A stretch of 48,780 nt of DNA, from the IMG/VR virus record IMGVR_UViG_3300025093_000034, positions 1-48,780 of that record. One strand, 5' to 3'. The notes beneath the pieces are model-generated. The model worked only from the letters and a program-made list of their open reading frames with translations, made no database searches and had not been told where the DNA came from. Shown one piece after another: positions 32,771 through 42,498 of the stretch. A program made the position numbers and the translations under genes. Source of the stretch: a virus. The stretch's first letter is position 1; each line of letters starts with the position of its first letter.

Positions 32771-33228
32771 TAAAACCTTGGATTATTATAATACTAATAG
32801 GACTATTTTATTCGTGTAGTCCTCAAACAAGATTTAATAGATTAATAAAAAAACATCCTTATCTATTAGAGACTGATTCAATATCTTTTATAGATACAGT
32901 TAAAGTAGAAGTTCCAAAAGTAATTCATGATACAATAATCAAAGAACACTTTTTTCATGAAATAACTAGAGATACTTTAGTATTACAAAAAGAAAGATTA
33001 ACTGTAAAGATATTTCATGACACTATAAAAAAGGATGTATTTATACAAGGTGAGTGTGATACAATAACTTTAGAGAAGGTTATAGAAAGAACAATACCTG
33101 TAAAGTATTATGAAAAAACTCCATTCTGGAAAAAGACTGTAAATTGGTTAGTTCTTATCGCATTAATATATGGAGTATATAAATTATTTAAATTTATAAT
33201 ATCAGAAAGAATAAAAAAAAAGCTATGA
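32767..33228 (+). CDS. Unimolecular spanin (u-spanin)
   Basis: 153 aa. An N-terminal lipoprotein signal ends in a lipobox-like FYSC with Cys at 17; a beta-rich periplasmic part follows (DTVKVEVPKVIHDTII); a C-terminal membrane span at about 125-146 (VNWLVLIALIYGVYKLF) and a basic end close it. A lipoprotein anchor and an inner-membrane anchor in one chain is the signature of u-spanins, which fuse the two membranes in the last lysis step. It overlaps both neighbours by 4 nt. Confidence 0.75.
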   Translation: MIKPWIIIILIGLFYSCSPQTRFNRLIKKHPYLLETDSISFIDTVKVEVPKVIHDTIIKEHFFHEITRDTLVLQKERLTVKIFHDTIKKDVFIQGECDTITLEKVIERTIPVKYYEKTPFWKKTVNWLVLIALIYGVYKLFKFIISERIKKKL

Positions 33229-33455
33229 AAGAATTTTTTAAACAACTATTAAGCGATGAATCAGGTAACTATTCATCTAAAAGATTAGGAGGATTACTTT
33301 GTGTATTAGCATTAGTAACCTCATTAGTTGCAAATACATTTACTCATAATGAAATCAGACCTGCAGAATATCTTGTAGATGCTGTAGCATTATTTGCATT
33401 TGGAGCATTAGGTCTTACATCTATTGATAAGCTTACAAGAGCTAGAAAAAAATAG
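33225..33455 (+). CDS. Holin-like small membrane protein
   Basis: 76 aa, two spans (LGGLLCVLALVTSLVANTF, LVDAVALFAFGALGLTSI) with charged ends. It resembles the 2-TM holin-type proteins next to amidases in Bacteroidota phages. Between spanin and endolysin, it may be the main holin. Confidence 0.65.
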   Translation: MKEFFKQLLSDESGNYSSKRLGGLLCVLALVTSLVANTFTHNEIRPAEYLVDAVALFAFGALGLTSIDKLTRARKK

Positions 33456-33464
33456 TTTTAACAT

Positions 33465-34436
33465 ATGGAAACTATCAAAAAAGGAAGTAAGGGAGTGGTA
33501 GTTGGAACTTGGCAAGAGTTCTTAAAAAATCTTGATTTATATACATATAAAATAGATTATGATTTTGGCAATCTTACTCATAATGGAACTTTAAAATTTC
33601 AACAACTAAATGGTTTAGTTGCAGATGGTATAGTAGGTCCTAAGACATGGGGTAAATCTTATGAGTTAGGTATTATAACTACTGACGAAATGGAAGAGCC
33701 AGTAACTCCAGAAGATTTTGATATTGTTATAGAGAGTGCTTATATGCCTAGATCAGAATATAGAACATCTGATGAACCAAAAGAATGGGTATTTATACAT
33801 CATACAGCTGGATGGAATAATCCTTTTAAAACAATTAGAAACTGGTCTAGAGATAGCAGAGGTCAGGTAGCTACAGAATTTGTACTAGGTGGTCAAAAAA
33901 TTACTAATGGAGATCCTGAATTTGATGGTGTAATTGCACAAGCATTTCCTGAAGGAGGATATGGTTGGCATTTAGGTATTGGAAATAATATTATGCACCG
34001 TGCTTCAGTTGGTATAGAAGTAAACAACTTTGGATTCTTAACTGAAGGAGGATATTACAAAAGAATCAATGGTGTAAAAACTTGGATTAAAAAAACTCCA
34101 GGTAAGTTTTACACATATGTTGGTACTGAAGCTGCAGGAGATCAAGTAGTAACATTAGCTGAAAAATTTAGAGGTTTTAAACACTGGCATCGTTATTCAG
34201 ATAAACAGATAACAGAACTTAAAAAATTACTTTTATTTATTGCAAATAGAGATAATATAGATGTTAGAAAAGGACTTCCTGAATTAATAAAAGAAAAAGG
34301 TGCAAAAGCATTTGATGTATGCAGTGTTTCAATGTGCCGAGATACTAAAGGATTATGGTCACATACAAACTGTAGATCTACGAAAGTAGACATGTTTCCT
34401 CAACAAGAGTTAATAGATATGTTATTAAGTTTATAA
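33465..34436 (+). CDS. Endolysin: N-acetylmuramoyl-L-alanine amidase with peptidoglycan-binding domain
   Basis: 323 aa. Residues about 1-68 are a peptidoglycan-binding type 1 domain (KKGSKGVVVGTWQEFL, GLVADGIVGPKTWG). Residues about 105-260 are an amidase_2/PGRP-type zinc domain: VFIHHTAG gives zinc His residues, GYGWHLGI and SVGIEVNN are conserved core strands, and HWHRYSDK carries a late zinc ligand. It cuts the peptide from the glycan during lysis. No signal peptide, so it depends on the holin. Confidence 0.85.
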   Translation: METIKKGSKGVVVGTWQEFLKNLDLYTYKIDYDFGNLTHNGTLKFQQLNGLVADGIVGPKTWGKSYELGIITTDEMEEPVTPEDFDIVIESAYMPRSEYRTSDEPKEWVFIHHTAGWNNPFKTIRNWSRDSRGQVATEFVLGGQKITNGDPEFDGVIAQAFPEGGYGWHLGIGNNIMHRASVGIEVNNFGFLTEGGYYKRINGVKTWIKKTPGKFYTYVGTEAAGDQVVTLAEKFRGFKHWHRYSDKQITELKKLLLFIANRDNIDVRKGLPELIKEKGAKAFDVCSVSMCRDTKGLWSHTNCRSTKVDMFPQQELIDMLLSL

Positions 34437-34438
34437 TT

Positions 34439-34708
34439 ATGAAAAATACAACAAACTCAGCAAAAGTATTAAAACACTTTAGAGAAAATAGATATAATAT
34501 GCCTGAGCCCCTTTCTAAATTTGAACCAGGTGGTGTATCAAGTGAATGTGCAGGTAAACCAAAAAAACCAAGATGTCGCAGAAAATCTAGGAGTAGATCT
34601 AAATCTAAAGAAACACAAGGTGGTATTTTAGGTACTGTTTTAGGTGGATTAGCTGGATTAGGTGCATGGAAAGGCTATAAGTATATGAAAGAAAAAGAAG
34701 GAGGATAA
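34439..34708 (+). CDS. 89-aa basic protein with glycine-rich hydrophobic tail
   Basis: N-terminus NTTNSAKVLKHFR is shared with the 63-aa protein at 47563 (NTTNPTKVLKFFR). A basic Arg/Lys/Ser patch and two Cys follow, then a Gly-rich hydrophobic segment (GGILGTVLGGLAGLGAW). Possibly a virion-associated small protein. The shared N-terminus suggests a common targeting or docking signal. Confidence 0.6.
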   Translation: MKNTTNSAKVLKHFRENRYNMPEPLSKFEPGGVSSECAGKPKKPRCRRKSRSRSKSKETQGGILGTVLGGLAGLGAWKGYKYMKEKEGG

Positions 34709-34729
34709 TTACTCTTATCTAATATATAG

Positions 34730-34761
34730 AAATCCAGGTATGTAGTATATCTGGATTTTTT
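34730..34761 (+). terminator. Rho-independent terminator after lysis cassette
   Basis: AAATCCAG and CTGGATTT form a perfect 8-bp stem with a 13-nt loop and a following T-run. It closes the tail/lysis transcript. Confidence 0.85.
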
Positions 34762-34792
34762 GTTTAAATATTTCTGGTTTAAACTTTTTTGG

Positions 34793-34800
34793 TATATTTG
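34793..34800 (+). promoter_or_regulatory. Host-type promoter -7 box
   Basis: TATATTTG (TAnnTTTG) 21 nt before the start of the next gene; it opens the morphogenesis block. Confidence 0.65.
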
Positions 34801-34821
34801 TTTAAATTAAAATTTATAATA

Positions 34822-35082
34822 ATGGAAAATCAACAAGAATTATCACCTGAAGAGTTAGTAGAAAAAAAAGAAGAAATGTTAAATTTCTACAAAGAATCTA
34901 TGCCTTACTTAAAAGCTCAATATGAGTATGAAAAAGCTCTTTCAGAGATAGATGAAGTAAGATTTAAAAGAGCTCAAATTCAAATGCAATTTGGTATGAT
35001 GATGAGTGAACCTGAGGAAGAACCCAAACAAGAAACTCCAAAAGCTCCTAAAAAGAGAGTCTTGAAAAAAGAGGAAGCATAA
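34822..35082 (+). CDS. 86-aa coiled-coil protein
   Basis: Starts at MENQQELSPEELVEKKEE; a farther upstream start would overlap the promoter box. Helical coiled coil, then Glu/Pro/Lys-rich tail (EPEEEPKQETPKAPKKRV). First gene of the packaging/head block; possibly a scaffold-like or adaptor protein. Confidence 0.65.
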   Translation: MENQQELSPEELVEKKEEMLNFYKESMPYLKAQYEYEKALSEIDEVRFKRAQIQMQFGMMMSEPEEEPKQETPKAPKKRVLKKEEA

Positions 35083-35441
35083 TGGCTGTTGTTAAACAGG
35101 TTCAAAAGAAAGTGATAATGTCTAAAAAAGACATTATTAAATATCAGTTACTTACTCACTGTTATATAAACAAAATAACGGTGAGTAACTCTGATCTTGA
35201 ATGTTTAACTTTATTAAGTACAGTAGGTCCAATTGAACTTACACATTTTTGTTATGATGCATCTGAGGAGCATAAGATTTTTAAATCGCAGCAAACAGTA
35301 AGAAACTGTATTAATAAATGCATTAAAAATAATCTTATTATAAAAGATGTAAAAAATAAAAAAATAGTTTCTATAAATAATAATATTAAAATAGAAACAA
35401 ACGGTACTATTTTATTAGATTATAAATTTCTTGGTAAATGA
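35082..35441 (+). CDS. Winged-helix-like hypothetical protein
   Basis: 119 aa, basic, with a helix-rich first part and a beta-hairpin (KKIVSINNNIKIETNG) near the end, the outline of a winged-helix DNA-binding protein. No exact family. Start overlaps the previous stop by 1 nt. Confidence 0.55.
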   Translation: MAVVKQVQKKVIMSKKDIIKYQLLTHCYINKITVSNSDLECLTLLSTVGPIELTHFCYDASEEHKIFKSQQTVRNCINKCIKNNLIIKDVKNKKIVSINNNIKIETNGTILLDYKFLGK

Positions 35442-35821
35442 AACCAAAGAAAGCTAGATTATTATATGAAGAAATATCTGGAAGAAATGACCAACCTAAA
35501 GAATTAGTAGAAAGTTTAGTTGATTTTTATTATAAAAATGTAAGAACTTTATTAACAGAGTTATATCATCCAAGAATTAACATAACAGGTCTAGGTGTAT
35601 TTGTAGCTAGAGAATCAACAATTAAAAAGGCAATTCCAAGATTTGAAAAATATCTATTAAATCATGATACCTCTACTTACTCTGCATATTATAATAAAAA
35701 AATGTTAGAAGAAAAAATAGAGTTTTTATATTCAATTAAAGAACAAATAGAAAGTGAAAAACTTAGAAAGGAAAAATTTTTAAAACAAAAAAATGAATCT
35801 AAAAAAGATTTGGAAAAATAG
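35438..35821 (+). CDS. HU/IHF-like DNA-binding protein
   Basis: 127 aa. Residues about 22-60 (ELVESLVDFYYKNVRTLLTE, then ITGLGVFVAR) follow the helix-then-beta-arm outline of HU/IHF proteins, with a basic coiled C-terminus. crAss-like phages carry IHF-type genes in the structural block, as here. It may bend or condense DNA for packaging. Confidence 0.6.
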   Translation: MKPKKARLLYEEISGRNDQPKELVESLVDFYYKNVRTLLTELYHPRINITGLGVFVARESTIKKAIPRFEKYLLNHDTSTYSAYYNKKMLEEKIEFLYSIKEQIESEKLRKEKFLKQKNESKKDLEK

Positions 35822-36080
35822 AAAACAAATTTATGAGGGTATAAAGAATGCTACAATTAGGGATGAATTTGTAGAAGATGTCGCAGCAAAAAGAATGGCT
35901 ATTTGTAATGAGTGCCCTAGTAAAGGTAATAAATGTGAAGTGCCAGGAACAGGACCATGCTGTAATGAATGCGGATGCTCTTTAGCTTTTAAAATAAGAG
36001 CTTTATCTACAGATTGTCCATTGGGAGAATGGCAAGCCTTGATGAGTGAAAATGATGAAGACAAATTAGGAGAACTATGA
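35793..36080 (+). CDS. Cysteine-rich zinc-binding protein
   Basis: 95 aa. Cysteines in the pattern CNECPSKGNKC and CCNECGC (about 38-62), plus one at 75 (TDCPLGEW), form a probable zinc site. Such small proteins accompany terminase genes in related phages. It overlaps the HU-like gene by 29 nt. Confidence 0.65.
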   Translation: MNLKKIWKNRKQIYEGIKNATIRDEFVEDVAAKRMAICNECPSKGNKCEVPGTGPCCNECGCSLAFKIRALSTDCPLGEWQALMSENDEDKLGEL

Positions 36081-36910
36081 GTATTATATTTAAAGAAAAC
36101 GATCACAGCTACACAAGCTCAAATGGAGATGATATAAAATGGATTAGTGTTACATCTTTAACTTCTTATTTTAAAGAACCTTTTGATGCAAAAAAGGTAG
36201 CTCAAAAAGTATCTAAAAGAAAGAATTCAAAATGGTTTGGAATGAAACCAAAACAAATACAAGAGATTTGGAAAAAAGAATCTGAAAGAGCTATGACTTT
36301 AGGTACATTTTATCATAACCAAAGAGAAGCAGATTTATGTTCATTTGCATCAATAGAAAGAGATGGTGTAACAGTTCCTGTGTTTAGTCCTATATTTAAA
36401 GATCAAGGTGTTAAAATAGCTCCAGGACAAAAACTAGAACCAGGAGTTTACCCAGAACATATGGTGTATCTTAAATCTGCAGGAATATGCGGACAATCAG
36501 ATTTAGTAGAAGTGGTTAACGGTAAAGTATCTATTATTGACTATAAAACTAATAAAGAAATAAAGATGCAGTCTTATAAAGACTGGGAAGGTATTTCTCA
36601 GAAAATGAAGTTTCCTTTATCTCATTTAGATGATTGCAATTTTAATCATTATGCCCTACAGCTCAGTATTTATATGTATATTATATTAAAGCACAATCCT
36701 AAACTGCGTCCAGGAAACATGTTTATATACCATGTTCAATTTGAAGTAGAAGGTAAGGATGAGTATGACTATCCTATAACAAAATACACAGATAAAGGAG
36801 ATCCTATTGTGCAAGATGTAGTGCAGATACCTGTACCTTATTTAAAGGATGAAGTAATCTCAATAATACATTATTTAAAGGATAATAAAGATAAAATGAA
36901 AAGTAAATGA
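36077..36910 (+). CDS. PD-(D/E)XK nuclease, Cas4/RecB-like
   Basis: 277 aa. The motif chain is clear: TLGTFYHNQRE (His in motif I), CGQSDLVE (Asp), IIDYKTNKE (D-x-K), and QLSIYMYI (Gln). It would degrade or trim DNA ends. Near the terminase, such nucleases are often linked to packaging or recombination. Start overlaps the zinc protein by 4 nt. Confidence 0.85.
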   Translation: MSIIFKENDHSYTSSNGDDIKWISVTSLTSYFKEPFDAKKVAQKVSKRKNSKWFGMKPKQIQEIWKKESERAMTLGTFYHNQREADLCSFASIERDGVTVPVFSPIFKDQGVKIAPGQKLEPGVYPEHMVYLKSAGICGQSDLVEVVNGKVSIIDYKTNKEIKMQSYKDWEGISQKMKFPLSHLDDCNFNHYALQLSIYMYIILKHNPKLRPGNMFIYHVQFEVEGKDEYDYPITKYTDKGDPIVQDVVQIPVPYLKDEVISIIHYLKDNKDKMKSK

Positions 36911-37425
36911 TCGCAAAACTATTTGACATACAAAACGGGAAAGTAATACCAACAGAGCATTGTTATACGTTAAAGTCTTTAAAGGAGATAATGGACAATC
37001 ACCCTGATGATTATCTTAAGATTTACCAGTATTTATTTTATATGACTTGTCCTAATCCAGATATGAATCCTTTTTTTCATACACCAGAACATGAAAAAGA
37101 AGATGTAATATTAAAAGAACTTGATGCAGAATTTAGTACTGAAGATGATGATGTATATGCAGCATTAAAGTTTTGTGAAAGAATGTATGAAACACCAACT
37201 TCAAGAGCATACAAAGGTATTGCAGCTATGTTAGATAGATTAGGTAGATACATGCAGACTACACCTATAGAACACGGAAGAGATGGTAACATAAATTCTT
37301 TAGTAAATGCTGCAGCTAAATATCAACAGATTAGAGAATCATTTAAAGGTGCTTATAAAGATCTTCAAGAAGAACAACAAAGTAATGTAAGAGGCGGTAT
37401 TGGATTAGGTTATGATCAAGGATAG
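36907..37425 (+). CDS. Protein preceding terminase; possible small terminase subunit
   Basis: 172 aa. Two conserved-looking blocks: YLFYMTCPNPDMNPFF and MYETPTSRAYKGIAAMLDRL, plus a C-terminal coil. It overlaps the large terminase gene by 14 nt. Proteins of this type are found just before TerL in related phages; a TerS role is inferred from place only. Confidence 0.65.
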   Translation: MIAKLFDIQNGKVIPTEHCYTLKSLKEIMDNHPDDYLKIYQYLFYMTCPNPDMNPFFHTPEHEKEDVILKELDAEFSTEDDDVYAALKFCERMYETPTSRAYKGIAAMLDRLGRYMQTTPIEHGRDGNINSLVNAAAKYQQIRESFKGAYKDLQEEQQSNVRGGIGLGYDQG

Positions 37426-39628
37426 TGCAATATATGAGAATATACCTACCTGGGATAATGGAACCTGGACTACTACAGATTTTGAATCTAGAGAAGAATT
37501 TGCTACATACATAAGAAATATATTCAAAGAACCTGGTCAGTATGATTTTGATGAAACAAGTAAACAGTTTAATCATCAAGCTCTCAAATTTAATGAACAA
37601 GGTTTTTATTGCGATGCTCCTTTTAAATCAAGAGACTTTATTGCATATTGGGATCATGAAAAACTAAAATGTAGAAAAGGAGTAATTTTTAAATCAAAAG
37701 ATAAAGTTTGGTTTATTGCTAGAGACTACTATATGTGGTTAAATTTCTTACCAATCTTTAACAAAGAAATACAACAATTTGGTTTTGCAGATATACGTGA
37801 TGCACAATATCATATGGCATTATATGAGTTTCTTGCAGAGTTAAATTATAAACACGTTGCTATACTTAAAAAACGTCAGATAGCATCTTCCTATTATCAT
37901 ATGGCCAAACTAATAAATCAGCAATGGTTTGAAGCAGGTGTTACATTAAAGATAGGAGCTAGCCTTAAAGATTATATTAATGAGAAAGGATCTTGGAAGT
38001 TTTTAGATGAATATGCAGCATTCTTAAATGAACACACTGCTTGGTATAGACCAATGAATCCAAGTAAAGTAATGATGTGGCAGCAGAAGATAGAAGTAAG
38101 AAAAGGAGATAGAAAAACTGAAGTAGGTCTTAAAGGTACTATACAAGGTATGTCATTTGAGAAAGATCCAACAAATGGTGTTGGTGGACCAGTAAAGTAC
38201 TTCTTTCATGAGGAAGCAGGAATTGCACCTAAGATGGATAAAACATATGAATACATGAGACCAGCAATGAGATCAGGGCTTACTACTACAGGAATGTTTA
38301 TAGCAGCAGGATCTGTGGGTGACTTGTCACAGTGTAATCCTCTTAAGGATATGATCATGAATCCTACATCTAAAGATGTATATGCTGTAGAAACTAATTT
38401 AATAGATAATAAAGGTACAGAAGGTTTATCAGGATTATTTATTCCTGAACAATGGTCTATGCCCCCACATATAGATAAGTATGGTAACTCAAATGTAAAA
38501 GAAGCTCTAGAAGCTTTACAGAATCAGTTTGATGATTGGAAAAAAGAACTAGCTCCAGAAGATTATCAGTTAAGAATATCTCAGCATCCTAGAAATATCA
38601 AAGAAGCATTTGATAATAGATCTGTATCAGTATTTCCAACACACTTACTATCAGCTCAAGCCAGAAGAATAGAAGAAAAAGAATATGCTTATGAGTTTTT
38701 AGATATATTTGCTGATGCTGAAGGTAAAGTCCAAGTAAAGAAAAGTAATAAACAACCTATAAAAGACTTTCCTGTAAATAAAAGAACCGAAGATAAAACA
38801 GGCTGTCTTGTTGTTTGGGAAAGACCCAACAAAGAAAAGCCAGATTTTGGAACATACTATGCATCTATTGACCCCGTATCAGAAGGTAAGACTACAACAT
38901 CAGAATCTTTATGTTCTATATATGTAATGAAAAACTCAGTAGAGGTGACTAAGATTAGTGGAACTGAAACAGAAACTTATATAGAACAAAGTAAAATAGT
39001 AGCAGCTTGGTGTGGAAGATTTGATGACATTAAACAAACTCATCAAAGATTAGAACTTATTATAGAATGGTATAACGCCTGGACAGTAATTGAGAACAAC
39101 ATATCTTTATTTATCAATTACATGATACATAGAAAGAAACAAAAATACCTTGTGCCTAAAAGTCAAATTATGTTTCTAAAAGATTTAGGAGCAAATGCTA
39201 ATGTATTTCAAGAATATGGTTGGAAAAATACAGGAACATTATTTAAGGCTCATCTTCTTAGCTATGGTATAGAATATGTAAGAGAAGAACTAGATCAAGA
39301 AACAAAAGAGGATGGAACCGTAGTTAAGACAACTTATGGAGTAGAAAGAATTCCTGATCCTATGTTAATTAAAGAAATGCAAGAATATGCAGATGGAGTC
39401 AACGTGGATAGACTGGTATCATTTGTAGCTTTAGTTTCTTTTATGAGAATACAAGAATCTAATAGAGGATATACTAAACAAACTATACGTGATGATGCAG
39501 CTAAAAACTTGCAAAAGTCAGAAAATTTGTTTAAATTAAATAGTAGTCCGTTTAGACATATGGGTAGAAAAAGAAAGACTATAAATGGCAAATCAGTTAA
39601 AAGATCTGCCTTTAAAAATATTAAATAA
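37412..39628 (+). CDS. terL: Terminase large subunit
   Basis: 738 aa. The ATPase has a deviant Walker A, KKRQIASS (153-160), whose Lys stands at its N-terminal side as in lambda gpA (KSARVGYS), and a Walker B FFHEE (264-268). The nuclease half begins with YYASIDPVSEGK, where D486 is the first metal ligand. It cuts concatemers and pumps DNA into proheads through the portal encoded next. Long for a terminase because of a 100-residue N-terminal extension. Confidence 0.85.
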   Translation: MIKDSAIYENIPTWDNGTWTTTDFESREEFATYIRNIFKEPGQYDFDETSKQFNHQALKFNEQGFYCDAPFKSRDFIAYWDHEKLKCRKGVIFKSKDKVWFIARDYYMWLNFLPIFNKEIQQFGFADIRDAQYHMALYEFLAELNYKHVAILKKRQIASSYYHMAKLINQQWFEAGVTLKIGASLKDYINEKGSWKFLDEYAAFLNEHTAWYRPMNPSKVMMWQQKIEVRKGDRKTEVGLKGTIQGMSFEKDPTNGVGGPVKYFFHEEAGIAPKMDKTYEYMRPAMRSGLTTTGMFIAAGSVGDLSQCNPLKDMIMNPTSKDVYAVETNLIDNKGTEGLSGLFIPEQWSMPPHIDKYGNSNVKEALEALQNQFDDWKKELAPEDYQLRISQHPRNIKEAFDNRSVSVFPTHLLSAQARRIEEKEYAYEFLDIFADAEGKVQVKKSNKQPIKDFPVNKRTEDKTGCLVVWERPNKEKPDFGTYYASIDPVSEGKTTTSESLCSIYVMKNSVEVTKISGTETETYIEQSKIVAAWCGRFDDIKQTHQRLELIIEWYNAWTVIENNISLFINYMIHRKKQKYLVPKSQIMFLKDLGANANVFQEYGWKNTGTLFKAHLLSYGIEYVREELDQETKEDGTVVKTTYGVERIPDPMLIKEMQEYADGVNVDRLVSFVALVSFMRIQESNRGYTKQTIRDDAAKNLQKSENLFKLNSSPFRHMGRKRKTINGKSVKRSAFKNIK

Positions 39629-39633
39629 AAACT

Positions 39634-42396
39634 ATGCAGGTATATAATGCACTTCAGTTAAAAAAAGGAGCAAAAGTTGAAAGGAATAGAATGGGTTCAA
39701 TTACTCAACCTCTTCAGTTTTTGTCAGAAAAGAAAAAAGATGAAGAATGGGCAGCTTGGAATTTAGACTGGTTAGAATGGGAAGGTTTAAAACAACTAAG
39801 AAGAAATGCTAGAAAGTTAACTAAGAACTATAAACTTGCAAAAGGTATAATTGACAGATCAGATTATATTGTAGAAGAAGATAATGAATATGCTGATATA
39901 GTAGATATGTTAGCAAACAGAAATGAAGATACTGCATTAGAACTTAAATTTTATCCTATTATTCCCAATGTAGTAAATGTACTTACTGCTGAATTTGCTA
40001 AAAGATCAACTAAATTAACTTATAGAGCTGTAGATAATGTTTCTTATAATGAACTCTTAGAAGAAAAAAGAGTCATGGTTGAAGAAACTCTTATGGCAGA
40101 TGCTGAAGAAAAACTTATTGCAGCATTTATTGAACAAGGTCTAGACCCAAATTCTGAAGAAGCTCAAAAACAATTAAGTCCTGATAATATAAAATCATTA
40201 CCAGAAATAGAATCTTTCTTTAAAAAGGACTATAGATCTATGATAGAGCAATGGGCAACTCATCAACATGCTGTAGATACAGAAAGATTTAATTTAGATG
40301 AATTAGAAGAAAGAGGATTTAGGGATATGCTTGTTGCTGATAGAGAGTTTTGGCATATGAAAATGATGGAAAATGATTATGAAGTAGAACTTTGGAATCC
40401 TATTCTTACCTTTTATCATAAGTCACCACAAGCAAGATATATATCACAATCAAACTGGGTAGGTAAAACAGATATGCTAACACCTTCTGATGTAATTGAT
40501 CAGTATGGTTACTTAATGACTGAAGAACAACTAGAAACATTAGAAGCTACATATCCTATTCAAGCTGCGGGATATTCTATTGGAGGATATCAGAATGATG
40601 GTACATTCTATGATGCAACTAAATCACATGCTTGGAATACAGAAATGCCTTCATTAGCAATGAGACAATATACTACGGAACTATCTGCTATGCAAGGATA
40701 TGATGGTGATGTAGTAAATCAAATATTAGCACAAAGTGAAGGATATACTGCAAATCTTTATGATTCTAACTTTTTAATAAGAGTTACAACAGCTTATTGG
40801 AAGTCTCAAAGAAAACTTGGTCATCTTACAAAGATTGATGAAACTGGTAATGTTACTACTGAAATAGTCACAGAAGACTATAAAGTAATGGATAAACCTA
40901 TTTATGATAATAGGCTATTTAAAAATAAAAACAAAGACAATCTATTATTCGGAGAACACATTGACTGGATATGGATAAATCAAGTATGGGGTGGAGTTAA
41001 GATTGGACCAAATCTTCCTAGCTATTATGGTATGGATATATCAAATGGATTTTCTCCAATGTACATAGGTATTGATAGAAAAACTGTAGGACCTCTTAAA
41101 TTCCAATTTAAAGGAGATGATAATTTGTATGGTTGTAAGCTTCCTGTAGAAGGTGCTGTATTCTCTGATAGAAATACTAAATCAACTGCATTAATAGATT
41201 TAATGAAGCCTTATCAAATTGGATATAATTTAGTAAATAATCAAATAGCTGATATCTTAGTAGATGAATTAGGTACTGTAATTATGTTAGATCAAAATAC
41301 ATTACCTAAACACTCTTTAGGAGAAGATTGGGGCAAAGGAAACTTGGCTAAAGCTTACGTAGCTATGAAAGATTTCCAGATGTTGCCACTTGACACATCT
41401 ATTACAAATACAGAGAATGCATTAAACTTTCAACATTTTCAGAAACTTGATCTAGAACAGACTAATAGACTTATGTCTAGAATACAGTTATCTAATTATT
41501 TCAAACAACAAGCATATGAAGTAATTGGTGTTAATCCACAAAGAATGGGTCAGCAATTATCTCAAATGACAGCTACAGGTGTAGAACAAGCTTCTAGTGC
41601 ATCATATGCACAAACGGAAATGTACTTTATACAGCACTCTGATTATTTAATGCCTAGGGTACACCAAATGAGAACAGATTTAGCACAGTTCTATCATAGT
41701 ACTAATCCCTCTAAAAGATTAACTTATTTAACAGCTAAAGAAGAAAAAGTAAACTTTGAAATAAATGGTACTGATATGTTAATGAGAGAACTTAATATAT
41801 TCTGTACTACTACAGCTAATGCTAGAGCTGTACTTGAGCAGTTAAAACAATTAGCCATGAGTAATAATACTAGTGGTGCTAGTATATATGATCTTGGTAA
41901 AATAATTCAATCTGACTCTGTTGCAGAGCTTTCTCATGTATTAAAAGATAGTCAACAGAAACAAGAGCAGCAAAAACAACAAGAAATGCAACAACAGCAG
42001 CAAATGCAACAACAGCAATTACAGCAGCAACAACAAATGCAGCAAGATAAGCTTAGTGCAGAAGCTCAAGAAGCAGAAAAAGAAAGACAAAAAGATATTC
42101 TTGTTGCAGAAATTAGAGCTGCTGGATATGGTTCTATGGTGGATCTTAACCAAAATCAAATGTCTGACTATAGAGATGCTATGCAAGAGATCAGAAAAAC
42201 TGATCAATATGCACAACAGACTAGTATGCAGAGACAGAAGATGAGTGATGATATGGTAAAACATTCTCAAAAGATGACCATAGAAGAACAAAAAATAGAA
42301 GCTCAAAAGGAAATAGCAGATAAGCAACTTCAAATAGCTAGAGAAAATAAAAACAAATATGATGTTAAACCATCACAAAAAGATAAGAAAAAATAA
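39634..42396 (+). CDS. Portal protein
   Basis: 920 aa. A long helical N-terminal region and a core with LYGCKLPVEGAVFSDRN and GVNPQRMGQQLSQMTATGV, the clip/stem-like helices common in Bacteroidota phage portals. A Gln-rich coiled tail follows (about 775-815). It forms the DNA gate and docks terminase. Order TerL, portal, scaffold, capsid supports this. Very long; the Gln tail is peculiar. Confidence 0.75.
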   Translation: MQVYNALQLKKGAKVERNRMGSITQPLQFLSEKKKDEEWAAWNLDWLEWEGLKQLRRNARKLTKNYKLAKGIIDRSDYIVEEDNEYADIVDMLANRNEDTALELKFYPIIPNVVNVLTAEFAKRSTKLTYRAVDNVSYNELLEEKRVMVEETLMADAEEKLIAAFIEQGLDPNSEEAQKQLSPDNIKSLPEIESFFKKDYRSMIEQWATHQHAVDTERFNLDELEERGFRDMLVADREFWHMKMMENDYEVELWNPILTFYHKSPQARYISQSNWVGKTDMLTPSDVIDQYGYLMTEEQLETLEATYPIQAAGYSIGGYQNDGTFYDATKSHAWNTEMPSLAMRQYTTELSAMQGYDGDVVNQILAQSEGYTANLYDSNFLIRVTTAYWKSQRKLGHLTKIDETGNVTTEIVTEDYKVMDKPIYDNRLFKNKNKDNLLFGEHIDWIWINQVWGGVKIGPNLPSYYGMDISNGFSPMYIGIDRKTVGPLKFQFKGDDNLYGCKLPVEGAVFSDRNTKSTALIDLMKPYQIGYNLVNNQIADILVDELGTVIMLDQNTLPKHSLGEDWGKGNLAKAYVAMKDFQMLPLDTSITNTENALNFQHFQKLDLEQTNRLMSRIQLSNYFKQQAYEVIGVNPQRMGQQLSQMTATGVEQASSASYAQTEMYFIQHSDYLMPRVHQMRTDLAQFYHSTNPSKRLTYLTAKEEKVNFEINGTDMLMRELNIFCTTTANARAVLEQLKQLAMSNNTSGASIYDLGKIIQSDSVAELSHVLKDSQQKQEQQKQQEMQQQQQMQQQQLQQQQQMQQDKLSAEAQEAEKERQKDILVAEIRAAGYGSMVDLNQNQMSDYRDAMQEIRKTDQYAQQTSMQRQKMSDDMVKHSQKMTIEEQKIEAQKEIADKQLQIARENKNKYDVKPSQKDKKK

Positions 42397-42460
42397 TTTA
42401 GCTATATAATGCAAAAAATTAAATATTTTTTTTTACGATATTTTAAATTTATAATATTTA

Positions 42461-42477
42461 TTTAGTATATTAAAGTA
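42461..42477 (+). promoter_or_regulatory. AT-rich motif before scaffold/capsid genes
   Basis: TTTAGTATATTAAAGTA, 15 of 17 positions equal to the copy at 48492. In the only gap (102 nt) of the head genes, 21 nt before the scaffold start. Confidence 0.5.
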
Positions 42478-42498
42478 ATAACCAACAAAAAATAAAAC

